Assembly: GCA_030062745.1 (NCBI GenBank)
Contig: CP099846.1
Coordinates: forward strand, 29,843,201 to 29,907,200
Direction of reading: 5' to 3'
DNA: 64,000 bases
DNA from: Capitulum mitella
Lineage: Eukaryota; Arthropoda; Thecostraca; Pollicipedomorpha; Pollicipedidae
Part shown: piece after piece, positions 1-10,560 of the stretch
How positions within the stretch are numbered: position 1 is the stretch's first letter
Layout of the letters: every line of letters starts with the position of its first letter
Made by a program: the position numbers and the translations under genes
Notes under the pieces: generated by a model
Database searches by the model: none
The model's input: only the letters and a program-made list of their open reading frames with translations
Told to the model about the DNA's origin: nothing

Positions 1-315
1 ATGTGGAAGAGCGAACTGTGGGGGGGGGGGGGCTCCTCAGTGATGAGCATTGTCAGTGGTCATGGAATTGAGCAAGTGAATTATGTGCTGCAAGTGGATG
101 GCATAGCAAGAACTTGCTGATCTAGCTTGGAATAACGTAGGCTTGGGCAGACGTTTTCTTGACAACCTACTGTGAGGCAGTAGGTGGCTTTCCTGCCAAA
201 GGCGGAACTGTGGTATCTTAACCCTAGTGACGGCGTGGGTTGTGATGTTAAAGCGTTTCAGTTTAGTTTTTGGCGTCGTGCGCGGGGCGTGCTGACCGGC
301 CCTCACCGCCGCCAG
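1..315 (+). other. 3' part of the last GOLGA7 intron
   Basis: Non-coding sequence leading into the GOLGA7 terminal exon. It ends in a pyrimidine-rich acceptor (ggccctcaccgccgccag) directly before TGC at 316. It holds a G-run near 21-32 and no other feature I can support. The 5' exons of the gene lie before the window. Confidence 0.7.
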
Positions 316-459
316 TGCGTCAAGAAGTGCTCGCGCTACATCGTGGAGCAGAACGAGCGGCTGTGGCTGCCGCGCGGCCTGCTGCTGACGGACCCGATCG
401 AGCGCGGCCTGCGCGTCATCGAGGTCAGCGTGCTGAACGAGCCGGCGCCGCAGCGGTGA
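316..459 (+). CDS. GOLGA7: GOLGA7 (GCP16), terminal coding exon
   Basis: This exon encodes the C-terminal 47 residues of Golgin A7, the small cytosolic Golgi-associated partner that stabilises DHHC9-type palmitoyltransferases (yeast Erf4 counterpart), which palmitoylate Ras and other proteins. Seen in the sequence: [13 protein letters not shown] followed by [16 protein letters not shown]. The second block is a near-invariant signature of the family and sits at its usual distance from the C-terminus. The reading frame opens directly after a CAG acceptor at 313-315 and ends at TGA 457-459 after EPAPQR, matching the normal length of the family's C-terminal tail. Only this last exon is in the window. 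The gene is convergent with the homeobox exon at 12.8 kb. Identification rests on motif recall, not a search, but the signature is distinctive. Confidence 0.92.
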   Translation, partial: CVKKCSRYIVEQNERLWLPRGLLLTDPIERGLRVIEVSVLNEPAPQR

Positions 460-2058
460 CCGCGCCCCCGGACAGCGGCGGCCGCCGGGCCCGAGCCGGC
501 CTGAGTGGCCGCCGGAGCTCGTGAGGCGGTGATCTCGCCCGCGCCGCCGGGACAGCGGTGCGCTCGCGGAAGGACCGGTAGTGATTTTTGGTGGGGCGGA
601 CTTGTGATGGACCGCTCCCGACGGTGGAGATTTGGTGGGTTGTCGATCAGGATGGTGCCGCCGTCGATGGCCCACTTAAGCCGAGATTTGTGCAAGGATT
701 GACTGAATGTAATTAATTTGAGCAAGGCATTGACTCGGACGGAAATGGCACGTGTATTCCGGATTGTTCCGTTGGAGCGGTGTATGCCCGTGATGATGAG
801 GAGATCGGGTGGCAGATGTGAGAAGCGGGCGGTTCACACCCTCTTTAACATGGCTAGCGCCCTCTGAACATTTGCCAAGGTCCATGTTGCTGACGGAAGC
901 CGATGAATTGCCTTTTGCCAGGAAATTCTTCGAGGTCACAGCAGCCCCCTGAAGTGGTATCCTGGACTGCGGGGGAATAGCTGTTAGCATGCGTTGCATT
1001 TCTTGATATCCATTGTCTAATCGTGGGTGTTAAATACTTGCGTCCTCTGTGTCAGCGTTGACAAAGTTTTGTGCGTCAGAAGGTGTATGAAGTGGGAGAG
1101 AGCCTAAGACGCATCATAAGAGGATTCACAACTCGCGTGATGAGTGCGGGACGCCTCAGAAGTCGATGTAATATGCTGCCGAGCTTCCGGGCTGATGCTT
1201 TTCCTGTGTTCGAGGGCGGTATCCGTGGCGATTGTGAGTTTAGAGTGAGGCACCGGCGGACAGGTGGCAGCATTGTCGCAGTCTGCGCTCCCGCCATGGC
1301 TTGGCCTGCCGTGCTGATCGGTGTCCGACTGCCGTGCTGATCGGTGTCCGACTGCCGTGCTGATCGGTGTCCGACTGCCGCGCGTCGTCTCGCTCTAACT
1401 TCCTCCGCTGTATTGGACCTGCGGCGGTCGTCTGCTGGCGGTGGCACGCTCTGCGTGGCAGCAGCACCTCAGTCTGTCGTCGAATATATTGTTTATTGTA
1501 GATGGTTTTGCCGGTTGTGGGGCGTTGTATGGCAATTCTGGAAGCTACGATATGCAGTTTGGACTGCGCATCAAACGCCTTAGGTTATACGGTATTAAAA
1601 CTGTTGCACTGGAATAATGATATTTAAACTGTTTGGGGTCATGGCATGATGGCATCCTTCAGTTAGACAGCGCAACTTTTCACCTCTTCACCGGCACTGC
1701 GGGATAAAACACGCGTGTTTTCTTGCTGGGATTCTTCGACGCCAATATAAGAAAGGTTTGAATGCGAGATGGTGCGATCATGATTATTTCTCTGCCGATG
1801 ACTACTGGGTTGGCCTCTCATCCAGATTTCCTCGATCGCTTGTAACTAGTAGTTTGCTTTAACATTTTGTTTCCATGGAGGTTGATGCCCACGTCAAAGG
1901 CGTTGTTACAAGATACATTATCAGAACTTTTGGCTTCAGGGTACGATGAATGATATGCTACTTAGTTATCTGCAAGGTCGGGAAAGCCTTAGTCGACCTG
2001 TTTTCGAAGCAAAAGGCACGTGGCTCGATGAGTGGAAACGTTAGATTTCTGTGAAAGT
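460..2058. other. GOLGA7 3' UTR and intergenic sequence
   Basis: No coding region is supported. The first 150 bases are GC-rich and probably 3' UTR. A possible poly(A) signal ATTAAA lies at 1594-1599, but none is compelling. Apart from three copies of a 23-bp repeat at 1309-1377, I see nothing here. Confidence 0.4.
1309..1377. repeat. Three perfect tandem copies of a 23-bp unit
   Basis: Units at 1309-1331, 1332-1354 and 1355-1377 read ccgtgctgatcggtgtccg plus actg. The copies are identical, so the duplication is recent. Confidence 0.9.
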
Positions 2059-2256
2059 TGTGTGATGTCGATTTTTCGGATAACACTGAAGGAAGGTCGA
2101 TCTCGACAAGAAATCGCACCATACATTTCGGACGATTTTGCTCGTCCTCGGACACTGGTCGAGTGACCAGTGTCCAAATACAACAACATATATGGTCTGT
2201 TTTTTTTATCGAGATCGACCTTCCTTCAGTGTTGTCCGAAAAGTCGAAATCACATA
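2059..2256. mobile_element. Palindromic MITE-like hairpin element, about 200 bp
   Basis: The left arm (2059-2107) and right arm (2210-2256) are near-perfect inverted repeats; both contain aacactgaaggaaggtcgat in opposite orientation. The centre holds a second perfect stem, ggacactggtc/gaccagtgtcc with a gagt loop, at about 2150-2175. No coding capacity. A degenerate relative lies near 18.3-18.42 kb. A non-autonomous foldback or MITE-type transposon is the simplest reading; I could not define target-site duplications. Confidence 0.75.
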
Positions 2257-2740
2257 AACTAACCTGAAGAAAAAACGACAACGGAATGAAATTGCGTCAA
2301 CATATGAAAGTTGTGGTTAAACAGGTCTTGTTTCAGAGTCAGTGGTGTAACTGCCGCTGGTGGCCGTCTGCTAGACTGCCGTTTTGGTCACGATACACCC
2401 GACTGAATTTGGCCTCAGGTCAAGGATGCCCAGTCGTAGAGAAACTGCCAGGCCTTCAATGTGTGACGAGTTTGGTGACCAGAGCAACGTAGGTGGGTTA
2501 TCTCGTGTAATGTGATGGATGTCGCTCACGCGATGGCCCTATGGTCTGGATACTGTGACTGGCTCAGCCGACTGACCAGCGTGAAGAAGCCTAGACATGG
2601 CGTGGTTTGAATCGGCCGCTCCAGATGTTTGCAGTGTTTGACTTATCAATCAGTCCACCGATGGGCGTTTTTCTATCATTACCCAGGTCTGTGGTGTGAC
2701 TTTCCGACTGGTCTCCAGCGTGTGCCACTGGCACCAGACA
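2257..2740. other. Intergenic, nothing recognised
   Basis: No exon, RNA gene or clear repeat is visible in this stretch between two inverted-repeat elements. Confidence 0.4.
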
Positions 2741-2989
2741 CGGAGCCAGGATTCTCCTCGGGGGGGGGGGCAAATGTCAAATTTTGTCATATGCCACAGG
2801 CATATGACAAAATTTTCAAGAAAAGGTAACAATTTTAGGCAATTTATCTCATACTCAATGTACAGCAAATCGTATAATGTTTGTTTTCGCAACATATATA
2901 TGATCACTGTTACGTATTCATGCGAAACCGCCATGTATTTAGTGTAGACTGCTTGGCTCGGGGGGGGCCGTGCCCCCCCCTTGGCTACG
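2741..2989. mobile_element. Non-autonomous TIR element, copy 1 (G-run / C-run ends)
   Basis: One end reads ggagccagg followed by a G-run; the other is a C-run followed by ttggctacg, so the termini are imperfect inverted repeats. The interior (aatgtcaaattttgtcatat and the tagtgtagact block) is shared with 30069-30320. The element is about 250 bp with no ORF, consistent with a MITE. Confidence 0.7.
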
Positions 2990-3470
2990 TCCCTGACTGG
3001 CGCACTGTTGCTGACCAAGGCTTATGGCGACTCTCCTGCCTGCCGATGCCTGCCTGAGCCTGATGCGGTTTTTAGCGTGCCTCCTGTTCAGCGCTTGCAG
3101 CGCCTTTTCCGGCGCACCCACGCGGCCCAGTGGCGGGCCGCTGCAGGCGGTGGAGCAGTAGGTCCGGCCTGTCGGCCCGCCGCAGACGGCCGGCCGAGGT
3201 CAGCGCCGCCGCACACAATCAGACGCCGCCTGTTCTGCGCCGGGCGGGCGGCGATCGGGAGTAATTGGAGCGGCGGGTATGCGGAATACTGCCGGGCCGC
3301 GGGAGGTCGCCCTGTCGGCTTCCGACCCGCGCGGACTCCGGACCCGGCTCAAGGTTCCGGCGCCCGCCCGGGCCGTGGGAACGGGGGGCGTGCTGGTGAC
3401 GGGGTGTCCACGTCTTCCACGCCGGTGTGAGGACGCGGGTTTGGCCTGGGATGGACAATGCTGACGTGAC
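2990..3470. other. CpG-rich block
   Basis: A GC- and CpG-rich island about 450 bp long lies in otherwise AT-richer sequence. It contains the short signal-peptide-like ORF at 3063-3161. It could be a promoter with a first exon; no transcription evidence is available. Confidence 0.35.
3063..3161 (+). CDS. Tiny ORF with signal-peptide-like N-terminus (uncertain)
   Basis: The ORF of 32 codons starts MRFLACLLFSACSAFSGAP: a basic residue, a hydrophobic core and small residues at a possible cleavage site, as in secreted-protein signal peptides. It sits inside a CpG-rich block. It stops at TAG 3159-3161, so it would be either a micropeptide or a first exon spliced before the stop; a weak donor (gtggag) lies near 3150. 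I recognise no family. Chance occurrence is quite possible in GC-rich DNA. Confidence 0.2.
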   Translation: MRFLACLLFSACSAFSGAPTRPSGGPLQAVEQ

Positions 3471-6400
3471 TGCCTGTTAATGCGTGAAATACGTGTGTAG
3501 GTACTGAGCACGTACGTGGACATTCACAGACGCTGTATGTAATGAGTATTATTCAGCTGTGAATTAAACCCTCCTGATTGAGCTGAACCCTGTTGCGGGG
3601 GAGATGAGCGTCGATACTCACCGTATAAAGACCGACCCTGTGCCTCGTCAGAATGCTTGACCAGCATTGTTGGTCAGAGTGATCGAACCGGGCTGAACTT
3701 CACGTCTGCGGATTGAAGAACTTCGTAGGAATGTGGTCATCAAGGTCGAATGATGTTCTTGGTTGTGTCCAGGGATTGTTGTGGTGTTCCATCGGATGTT
3801 TAGTTCTGAGGCTTGTCCTTACAAGAGGTTTTCGACTCACGGCAATGGTACCATTATTATCAGACGATTCTGTCTCACTGATCCGCGTTATTCCCTTCAA
3901 AGGCTTCCCATGACCCACTCCGTGGACAAGTTAGGAATGCGGCGGGCGACGATACCGCAGTGTTGAATGGGCCTTGTTCCCGTGTCCGTCCCAGGCTGTG
4001 TGATGAATACATTCTGAAAGCATCGGCTGCAGCCCGTGGTCTCACGCTGCTGTTTTGTCTGTTCCGGCTATTGGTGTCCATTGCGCTTGGCGTCTTTGTT
4101 TTCACGCTGGCCAATATTCGTCAAGCGCAGCAGTTCTCACCAAAACGGCCGAAAGTTTCAGTGACGTTTGTGAAATTTATGACCCTGCCATGTACTGAGA
4201 AACAGCGTTTTATGTCCGTCGTTCCGGCTTTGTTTTAAATCCTAGATCCCTGTTTCCACCCACGCCTTGAATGGGCCGCCAATCTTGGACGTCGAGCGGA
4301 ACGAAACTTCACGCGCTGCCAGAAGCGGTGACGAATTGGACGCGAGACACCGTCTCTCGCCCACAATCAATTAAAAACCGCTTAGCCGCTACTGCCGCTT
4401 CGATAGCGGGAGATACGCGAGCCATTAAGGCCGCCGCAATCTGTGTCAGTAGGAGTGGGCCGTCAGCCTGTCAGGACCGTCGGAGAGAAAGACCCCGAAC
4501 AAGGCTCTTAGGTAATGTAAACAGCGAGGCCCCCTTGCGGCGGGCGGTCGTGGATAGGCGCTGCCGAAAAAAAAAACAACAAATCGGTGGATAAATCGGC
4601 TGCTACCGGCGTCTCGGCTACGAATTATACCTAATGGGAGCATCAGTCATCTTTTAGAATGTGTTCGACACCATGGGTTTTAGTGTCTAATGGTACTGAA
4701 AAGAGGCAGGTTCTCCAGAGATGCGAATATCTAAACATACTTCCAGAACATTTATCATTTAGATATTCACCGCTGGAGGACATGTTATGCAGCACTGTTG
4801 GGATATGGGCATAATCGGGTTTAGTAAAAGCTCGTTGCCTGTTGCAGTTGCTGAAATCCAAACATTCAGTAGATGAAATGTAATTTTTCATTAATAATGA
4901 CCGCGTTACGATTCGCCTACTAACGGTGACTTAGTTATTTTGTTTTCCTGAATGAAAATGATCGCAACAGTCCGAATATTGTTTTGTTAATGGCTGTGGT
5001 AGATGATCCAGGTCAAACTCAGCCCACACAGCAATAATTTATCTCGTCGAGTTGATGCCTAGCTTGGGGGCACAAGGGAGAGGAATGGGAAGGTGCATCA
5101 TTGAAGGGCATCGCATCGCCAAACCAATGCGATCAATGTTGATATGAACGTACAGGTGAAGACCGCAGGCACGAGACGACCGAGGGTTCTGCAGATTAAT
5201 GGGGCGCTTCCCAAGGATTGCGAGGTCCTGTTCATGGCTGTCGCTGCGTAACTCAGGCACGTAACGCCAACAAGTACGCGATGTCACGTGATTTGTCCAG
5301 GTGCGACTGCGGGGATGGCAGTGCATGCTCAAACAGTGCATGCTTAAAATGCATGCTTGAACATGCATTTTACCTCGGGACCTACGTGGACGCAAACGGT
5401 GGCAACTTCTGGTTCATAAACCTCAGCCCTGTCCTTCCATGGACCATATCCGGAAGCCAGGTCACTTCCATCACAACTTCTCAGCGGCAGAGGGAGCCCT
5501 GATGGCGACCTTTCATTGCTGGTCGCAATTATAGCCCATCAAATAACACCCAACAGCAGCTAATCGCTCGGCTGACCCCGTCAGCTAAGACGCCGCCAGA
5601 CGACGCGCAACCGTCCAGCTCCATCAATCAGCGTAATCGCCGCCTTGACGTTTCGGCTCGGGGTCAGCTAGATCGTCCGGCCGCACCCTGGCCTCCTCCG
5701 GATGTCCGCAGGCACGCCAGATCCTGTTTTTGCCTGAGGCGGTCAGGCTGCACCTGGCTGCCGCAAACGGGAGAAGCTGGGGCAGAGGCGCAGTGAGCGG
5801 TGGCCTTCAGGCGGTGGAGCAGTGACGAGTTTACCCGCGGGGGCTGCAGCGAAAGTGCTGGGATGGGGAATTGCTGGGTAAGATTAGCCGAGACGAGGTA
5901 CACAACGGCAAACCTAACAGCGAGATGTTTTGACAAAAATAAATTTACGTAAGGAAATGACAACTGGGGGATTTGGCCTGTAAACTAACAACAGTGTACG
6001 CTTGAACAACAGGCAGCTTGAAAACAGACCGATGTAAACTGACTGACAGCCGTGGCCGATGAAAACATGCTGAGCTCCACATTCGGACGTGCAGTTCCGG
6101 GTAATAACTGATTTATGGCGAAAGTTTGGCATTACCTCAAAGGTCCGAAACGACCGTGTGCCTGTCACCAGTCAGTACGACCCTTTGCTGGCTAGCTGCC
6201 AGCTGACCCGCGGACCGCAAAGCCACACAGCCCCGAAACGATTCGAACCAGCATTGCCAGGATGGGGAGACCAACGCCCCTCTAAGCCACCGATCGCGGT
6301 ATTCGGGGGTAGTTCCGACGAGCGTGCTGGAAGCCAGGTGGATGGCGAGTGCAGGACATTGAAACAAGGCGGGCGGTGGCTCTCGCCTGAGAAGGGCGGC

Positions 6401-7460
6401 CAGAACGGCCCCGCAGTGCCTGGAGCAGTACAGAACAGGTTTTCAAAACAAAGCAAGGTCGTATAGAACGTGTCTAGGCCACAAAAAACCCAGTCAGGCC
6501 TGTGGCTTGACTCAGAGACCTCAACACCTGTTAGTTGTTCTCACTGAAAATGTTCCAGAAAGAAAGATTTCCTTAGTTATTATCACATCTGATCTCGATA
6601 ATTCGGTATCATCAGACCATATCTCTGTCACTGTGGGCAGAAATGGAAGCAAAGGGTACCCATCTCATGCCACGGTCTCTAAAATATATTGGTCTTATGG
6701 CTCGAAATATCGGAGTGAACTTCGTGTTCTATTATTTCTTTACTATCCCAGCGCAAATATCAATCACCATCTGTAGCCCTCATTACGCCATGTATCACAC
6801 CTGAAGTGTTTCTTTTCACCGATCGCCTGATAAGAAGCTTCGAAGCCATTTGTCACGTGCTGCATTAGCCAGTCGTCCCCGGGTTGGGAAAGCGATTTCA
6901 TTTCTTTCAGCCGTGCGGTGCCAATTCAAACAGATTGAAATCACCTGTACACGAGATTCGTTTCCAGTCGTAGGGATTAATCGAGGCTCTAAGTTTAACA
7001 ATTGGCAGCGATATGTGTGAATCTAGAAAGTAAGGCTGCCTGGGGTGAAAGAACGCAGGACTCCTGTACGCTGCACGAGCTGCGCCAGATTTCGTTCCGT
7101 TGTGATAAATGAACGTAGAAGTCAGCTAACGGGAGATCAGGCAGACAGATGGGTGATTTTCGCCGGATTTACGCTCGGAAAAGTGGGCCGGCTTCGGGCT
7201 TTTTGACTACGAACGACCAAAAACGGATGTTCTGGCATGCGTGCGTGCGATCAGTTACTGGTCTGTGCTTATCGCGATCAGCCATGTGCTGCTTTCACCG
7301 CGTACATTGCTGCTTTTCGTAGGCATGCGTGCAACATCCATATTTTCAACGGAGTTTTACTCGAACTTCGGACATGGTGCCGCGATGCCCTGGTTTTGAA
7401 ACGTAGGTATTCCGTGGAATTCGCCCGAGGGCAACAACCTTTGCTGTAATTAACTCATAC
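3471..7460. other. Intergenic, no gene recognised
   Basis: ORFs here are short, lack codon bias and have no recognisable motifs. A cluster of overlapping tgcatgct words at about 5320-5370 forms short palindromes. Otherwise I see nothing to annotate. Confidence 0.4.
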
Positions 7461-7462
7461 CT

Positions 7463-7605
7463 GATTCATCCGCGTATGGGCGAGCACCTGTGTAAAAGGC
7501 TCTCTCGTTGGCACCGTTCGTAATCGAGTGTATGACTGATTCACCCACCCACCTGAGTAAAATGGACACCCTCGCTGGCACCGTTCGTAGTCGAGTGTGT
7601 GCACA
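7463..7605. repeat. Two diverged tandem copies, about 70-75 bp each
   Basis: The block gattcatcc...ggcaccgttcgtaatcgagtg is followed by a diverged copy gattcaccc...ggcaccgttcgtagtcgagtg. Confidence 0.6.
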
Positions 7606-9985
7606 TTTGGCTCGGTTTCTGCGCACAGCAGCGACGATGACGCCATATTTCGCCAATCTCCCAACTTCCCGTCGGACGTCATTTGTTCGTTCGTTCGGGT
7701 ACCAGTCTTGAGCCTTAGTGTAGCCACCTTATTTTGTACCACTCCAACGGCTCAAGCGACTGGATGACCCCCCCCCCCAAATCAGTTACTGAGGTTTTGC
7801 TCTATTTCGTGTGAGACTATTGGTTGACGCTTTTCGCTACAACCATGTCCCTCGGCCTGTCCTTAATTCTCAGCCTGCCTGCTCCTGTTCCGCCATCCTT
7901 TGTCCTCCCTGCGCCCTGCCGGCGCCGTTGTGGCCGCGGCAGCTGATCGTCCGCCGGCCGGCCGGCCGGCCGCAGCTGTGAAGGTCAGGACCCAGCCGAC
8001 CCGGACGTCAATGTCGCCTCCATTTGGCCGCGCCGCTGACTCAGCCGCCGCCGTTTTTATGTGCCCGTCAAACAGCGCGGCGCCGATCGGCACGTGTATT
8101 CGTGATTCATACGCTGCCACTCACGTCCACGCCCACACGTATTAAAGCCATCACAGGCCGAATGAAAATGCAGCGAGAACTGTACGCTCGGTCGGCTGTG
8201 TTCGTTCATGTTCGGTGTTGTGAAAATCATGCATAATGCACCGGGTGAGCGTTCGTTTACCGTTGGGTCGATGCAAAGATGGCACAGCATCCAGAGCAGA
8301 AGTGAAAACGTTACGGTATCAAGGCGAGGCAGTTAAACATGTCGTCAGGTAGTGCTAACGAGTATAGATATGGGCGACATTTTGCATCATTCATAAACAG
8401 TGACAAGGCCTAACTACAACTTCCCCTTCCTCCTTTTGCGAAAAACTGTTCTGTAGGACGATGTACGCTACCATCAACCTAAGTGCAAGCAATTAACACA
8501 GCACTATAATTTACCTAGCAATGTGGTACATTCGCTACAGCACACTTTCACAGACCGACCGAAACATAGCATGCAAAGGCTCACTTTGCTGCAATGGCCT
8601 GCGCAAGTGCTTTGTTGATCGTGACGCAATGTCGGTCGTTTTCACTCGGGAGTCCCAAGGTGCCCCGTTTTTCGTGGCCTTGGCATCGAGGAGGTGACGT
8701 TGTCGTCGGCGGGTCGCCCGGGCCTTTCATCCGGCTCCCGCAAGTACTCATCAGATCCCGTATGTTGGCGCAAAGCGCACGTCCGCCCCGTGCACGTGCG
8801 CGGCTCCGCGCAAACAGGCCGGAATCGAGCCTCTGCCGCCCTCGCCCGGCGCCGCGCGGGCAGAAATCACGCGCACTTCACACGCCCGCTCGGTCTCGTC
8901 GAGCGCTGGCCCGGTGGTGGGAGCGTCTTTAGGCAGCGAACGATCGACCACTGTGCACCGACAGCTGTTCGCAGGACGTCGCTCCTCCCGAAGATCCAGG
9001 ATCGCAGGTCTCGCTCCACCGGTTACAATGCGCCGGCCAGTTTCCCTCCGACGGCGGCAGGATAGCGGTCAGTTCGCTCCAGCACAGGCCCGCGGGTTTC
9101 GTCCTCTGCGTCACGCACAGTGCAACGCGGTCCACGAGATGAAACGCCTCTCAGGGCACACCCCGCCGGCTAATGGTAACCCGGGTCGCCACCGGGCTCT
9201 CACATCATGTCGACCCGACGGCCATTTGGCTCCAGGCCTTGCTCCTGCCGCCAGCAGGCCAGTCTGTGGCTGAACCAGCGCTGAAACAGATACGCTCCAG
9301 TTACCAGCAGGCCAACGAGAGGCGCACAACGCGATCACAGGGTGGGCCGATTGCAACATAAAGGCCGGGACTTACCAGTATGGTTTGGTAATGAGCAGGC
9401 GTCAGTCAGGAATGCCGTTTGTCAATGTGGACTAACCCTGGCCTGTTGTCTGCTGATGTAGTGTTCATAAACTAAATAAACTTATTCCGGCACCGGGCAC
9501 CACTAGAGTGTGAAGAAGGCGAGCCACAGTGAGTGAATTCGGGGATCTAAGACAGCGAATGATTTCAGGACACAGTTGGCTGGATCAAGGCCTTTGGAAA
9601 GCTACCAAAACCCACGGGTAGTCATGGACCGATGATATTCCTTTCTGGAGAGGTCCGTTGCTTTACAAAGAAGGCAGCATTGTATGAATATCAACTACCA
9701 CTGCAGCTCTTCATCCGCCTGAGCCGGGGTCGCAGGGGCGCTTCCTGATGACGAATGCTGACCCGGCCGGTTGACCCAGTTTGCGGCGCCCCGAAGTCCC
9801 GACCGCTACAGATCGTTCTCTCGCCATCCGTAAAAACCGCGCGCGAAAGCGGCGGAGGCCGACCGTCGTAGTGTCGGCCGATAACCTATCGGCCGTCACA
9901 ATCAAACCGCCGCCTCTGATCGATGCCGGTCGGGCGCTTTAATTGGCGCCGCCTGGCACGCGGAGAGCGCCCGTCCCCGCCGCCG
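7606..9985. other. Intergenic with scattered CpG-rich blocks
   Basis: GC- and CpG-rich patches at about 7860-8110 and 8690-9350 contain overlapping ORFs in several frames, as expected from composition alone. No splice-flanked conserved exon was found. A poly-C run lies near 7769-7778. Confidence 0.35.
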
Positions 9986-10325
9986 CCGCCCGCGGCGCGG
10001 GACGCTCCCTGGCCGCCGCCGCCACGGGCGCGGGACGCTCCCTGGCCGCCGCCGCCCGCGGCGCGGGACGCTCCCTGGCCGCCGCCGCCCGCGGCGCGGG
10101 ACGCTCCCTGGCCGCCGCCGCCCGCGGCGCGGGACGCTCCCTGGCCGCCGCCGCCCGGGGCGCGGGACGCTCCCTGGCCGCCGCCGTCACGGCGCGGGAC
10201 GCTCCCTGGCCGCCGCCGTCACGGCGCGGGACGCTCCCTGGCCGCCGCCGTCACGGCGCGGGACGCTCCCTGGCCGCCGCCGCCCGCGGCGCGGGACGCT
10301 CCCTGGCCGCCGCCGTCACGGCGCC
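9986..10325. repeat. GC-rich minisatellite, about 33-bp unit
   Basis: Roughly ten copies of gcgcgggacgctccctggcc plus gccgccgccc; later copies use a gtcacg variant that is one base shorter. The array creates long overlapping ORFs on both strands (repeats of ARDAPWPPPP), which I regard as by-products. Confidence 0.9.
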
Positions 10326-10560
10326 GTTTCTCTTTGTCGCTCCGTGGGAGCGCGCCGGCCGGCGCGGAGCGTTATAAGCGCGCGCGGCGCGCCATTACCG
10401 CCGCGGCGGCTCGTTTTCCGCGCCGCGTCCGCCGCGCCGGAAAGCGCGCCTCCTGCGACAACGTCGAAGACCGGGGTCTGCGGAGAGGGGGTGGGAGGCG
10501 TGGGATCAAAGCCGATTTAAAGGCCCGGCTCAGCGCTGTTTACCGCGACTGTGGAAATGG
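10326..10560. promoter_or_regulatory. CpG-rich region with TATA-like and E2F-like words
   Basis: Directly after the minisatellite, ttataagc near 10371 lies in a stretch saturated with CpG, followed by ttttccgcgcc, which resembles an E2F site. It looks like core-promoter sequence, but no first exon could be attached to it. Confidence 0.2.
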
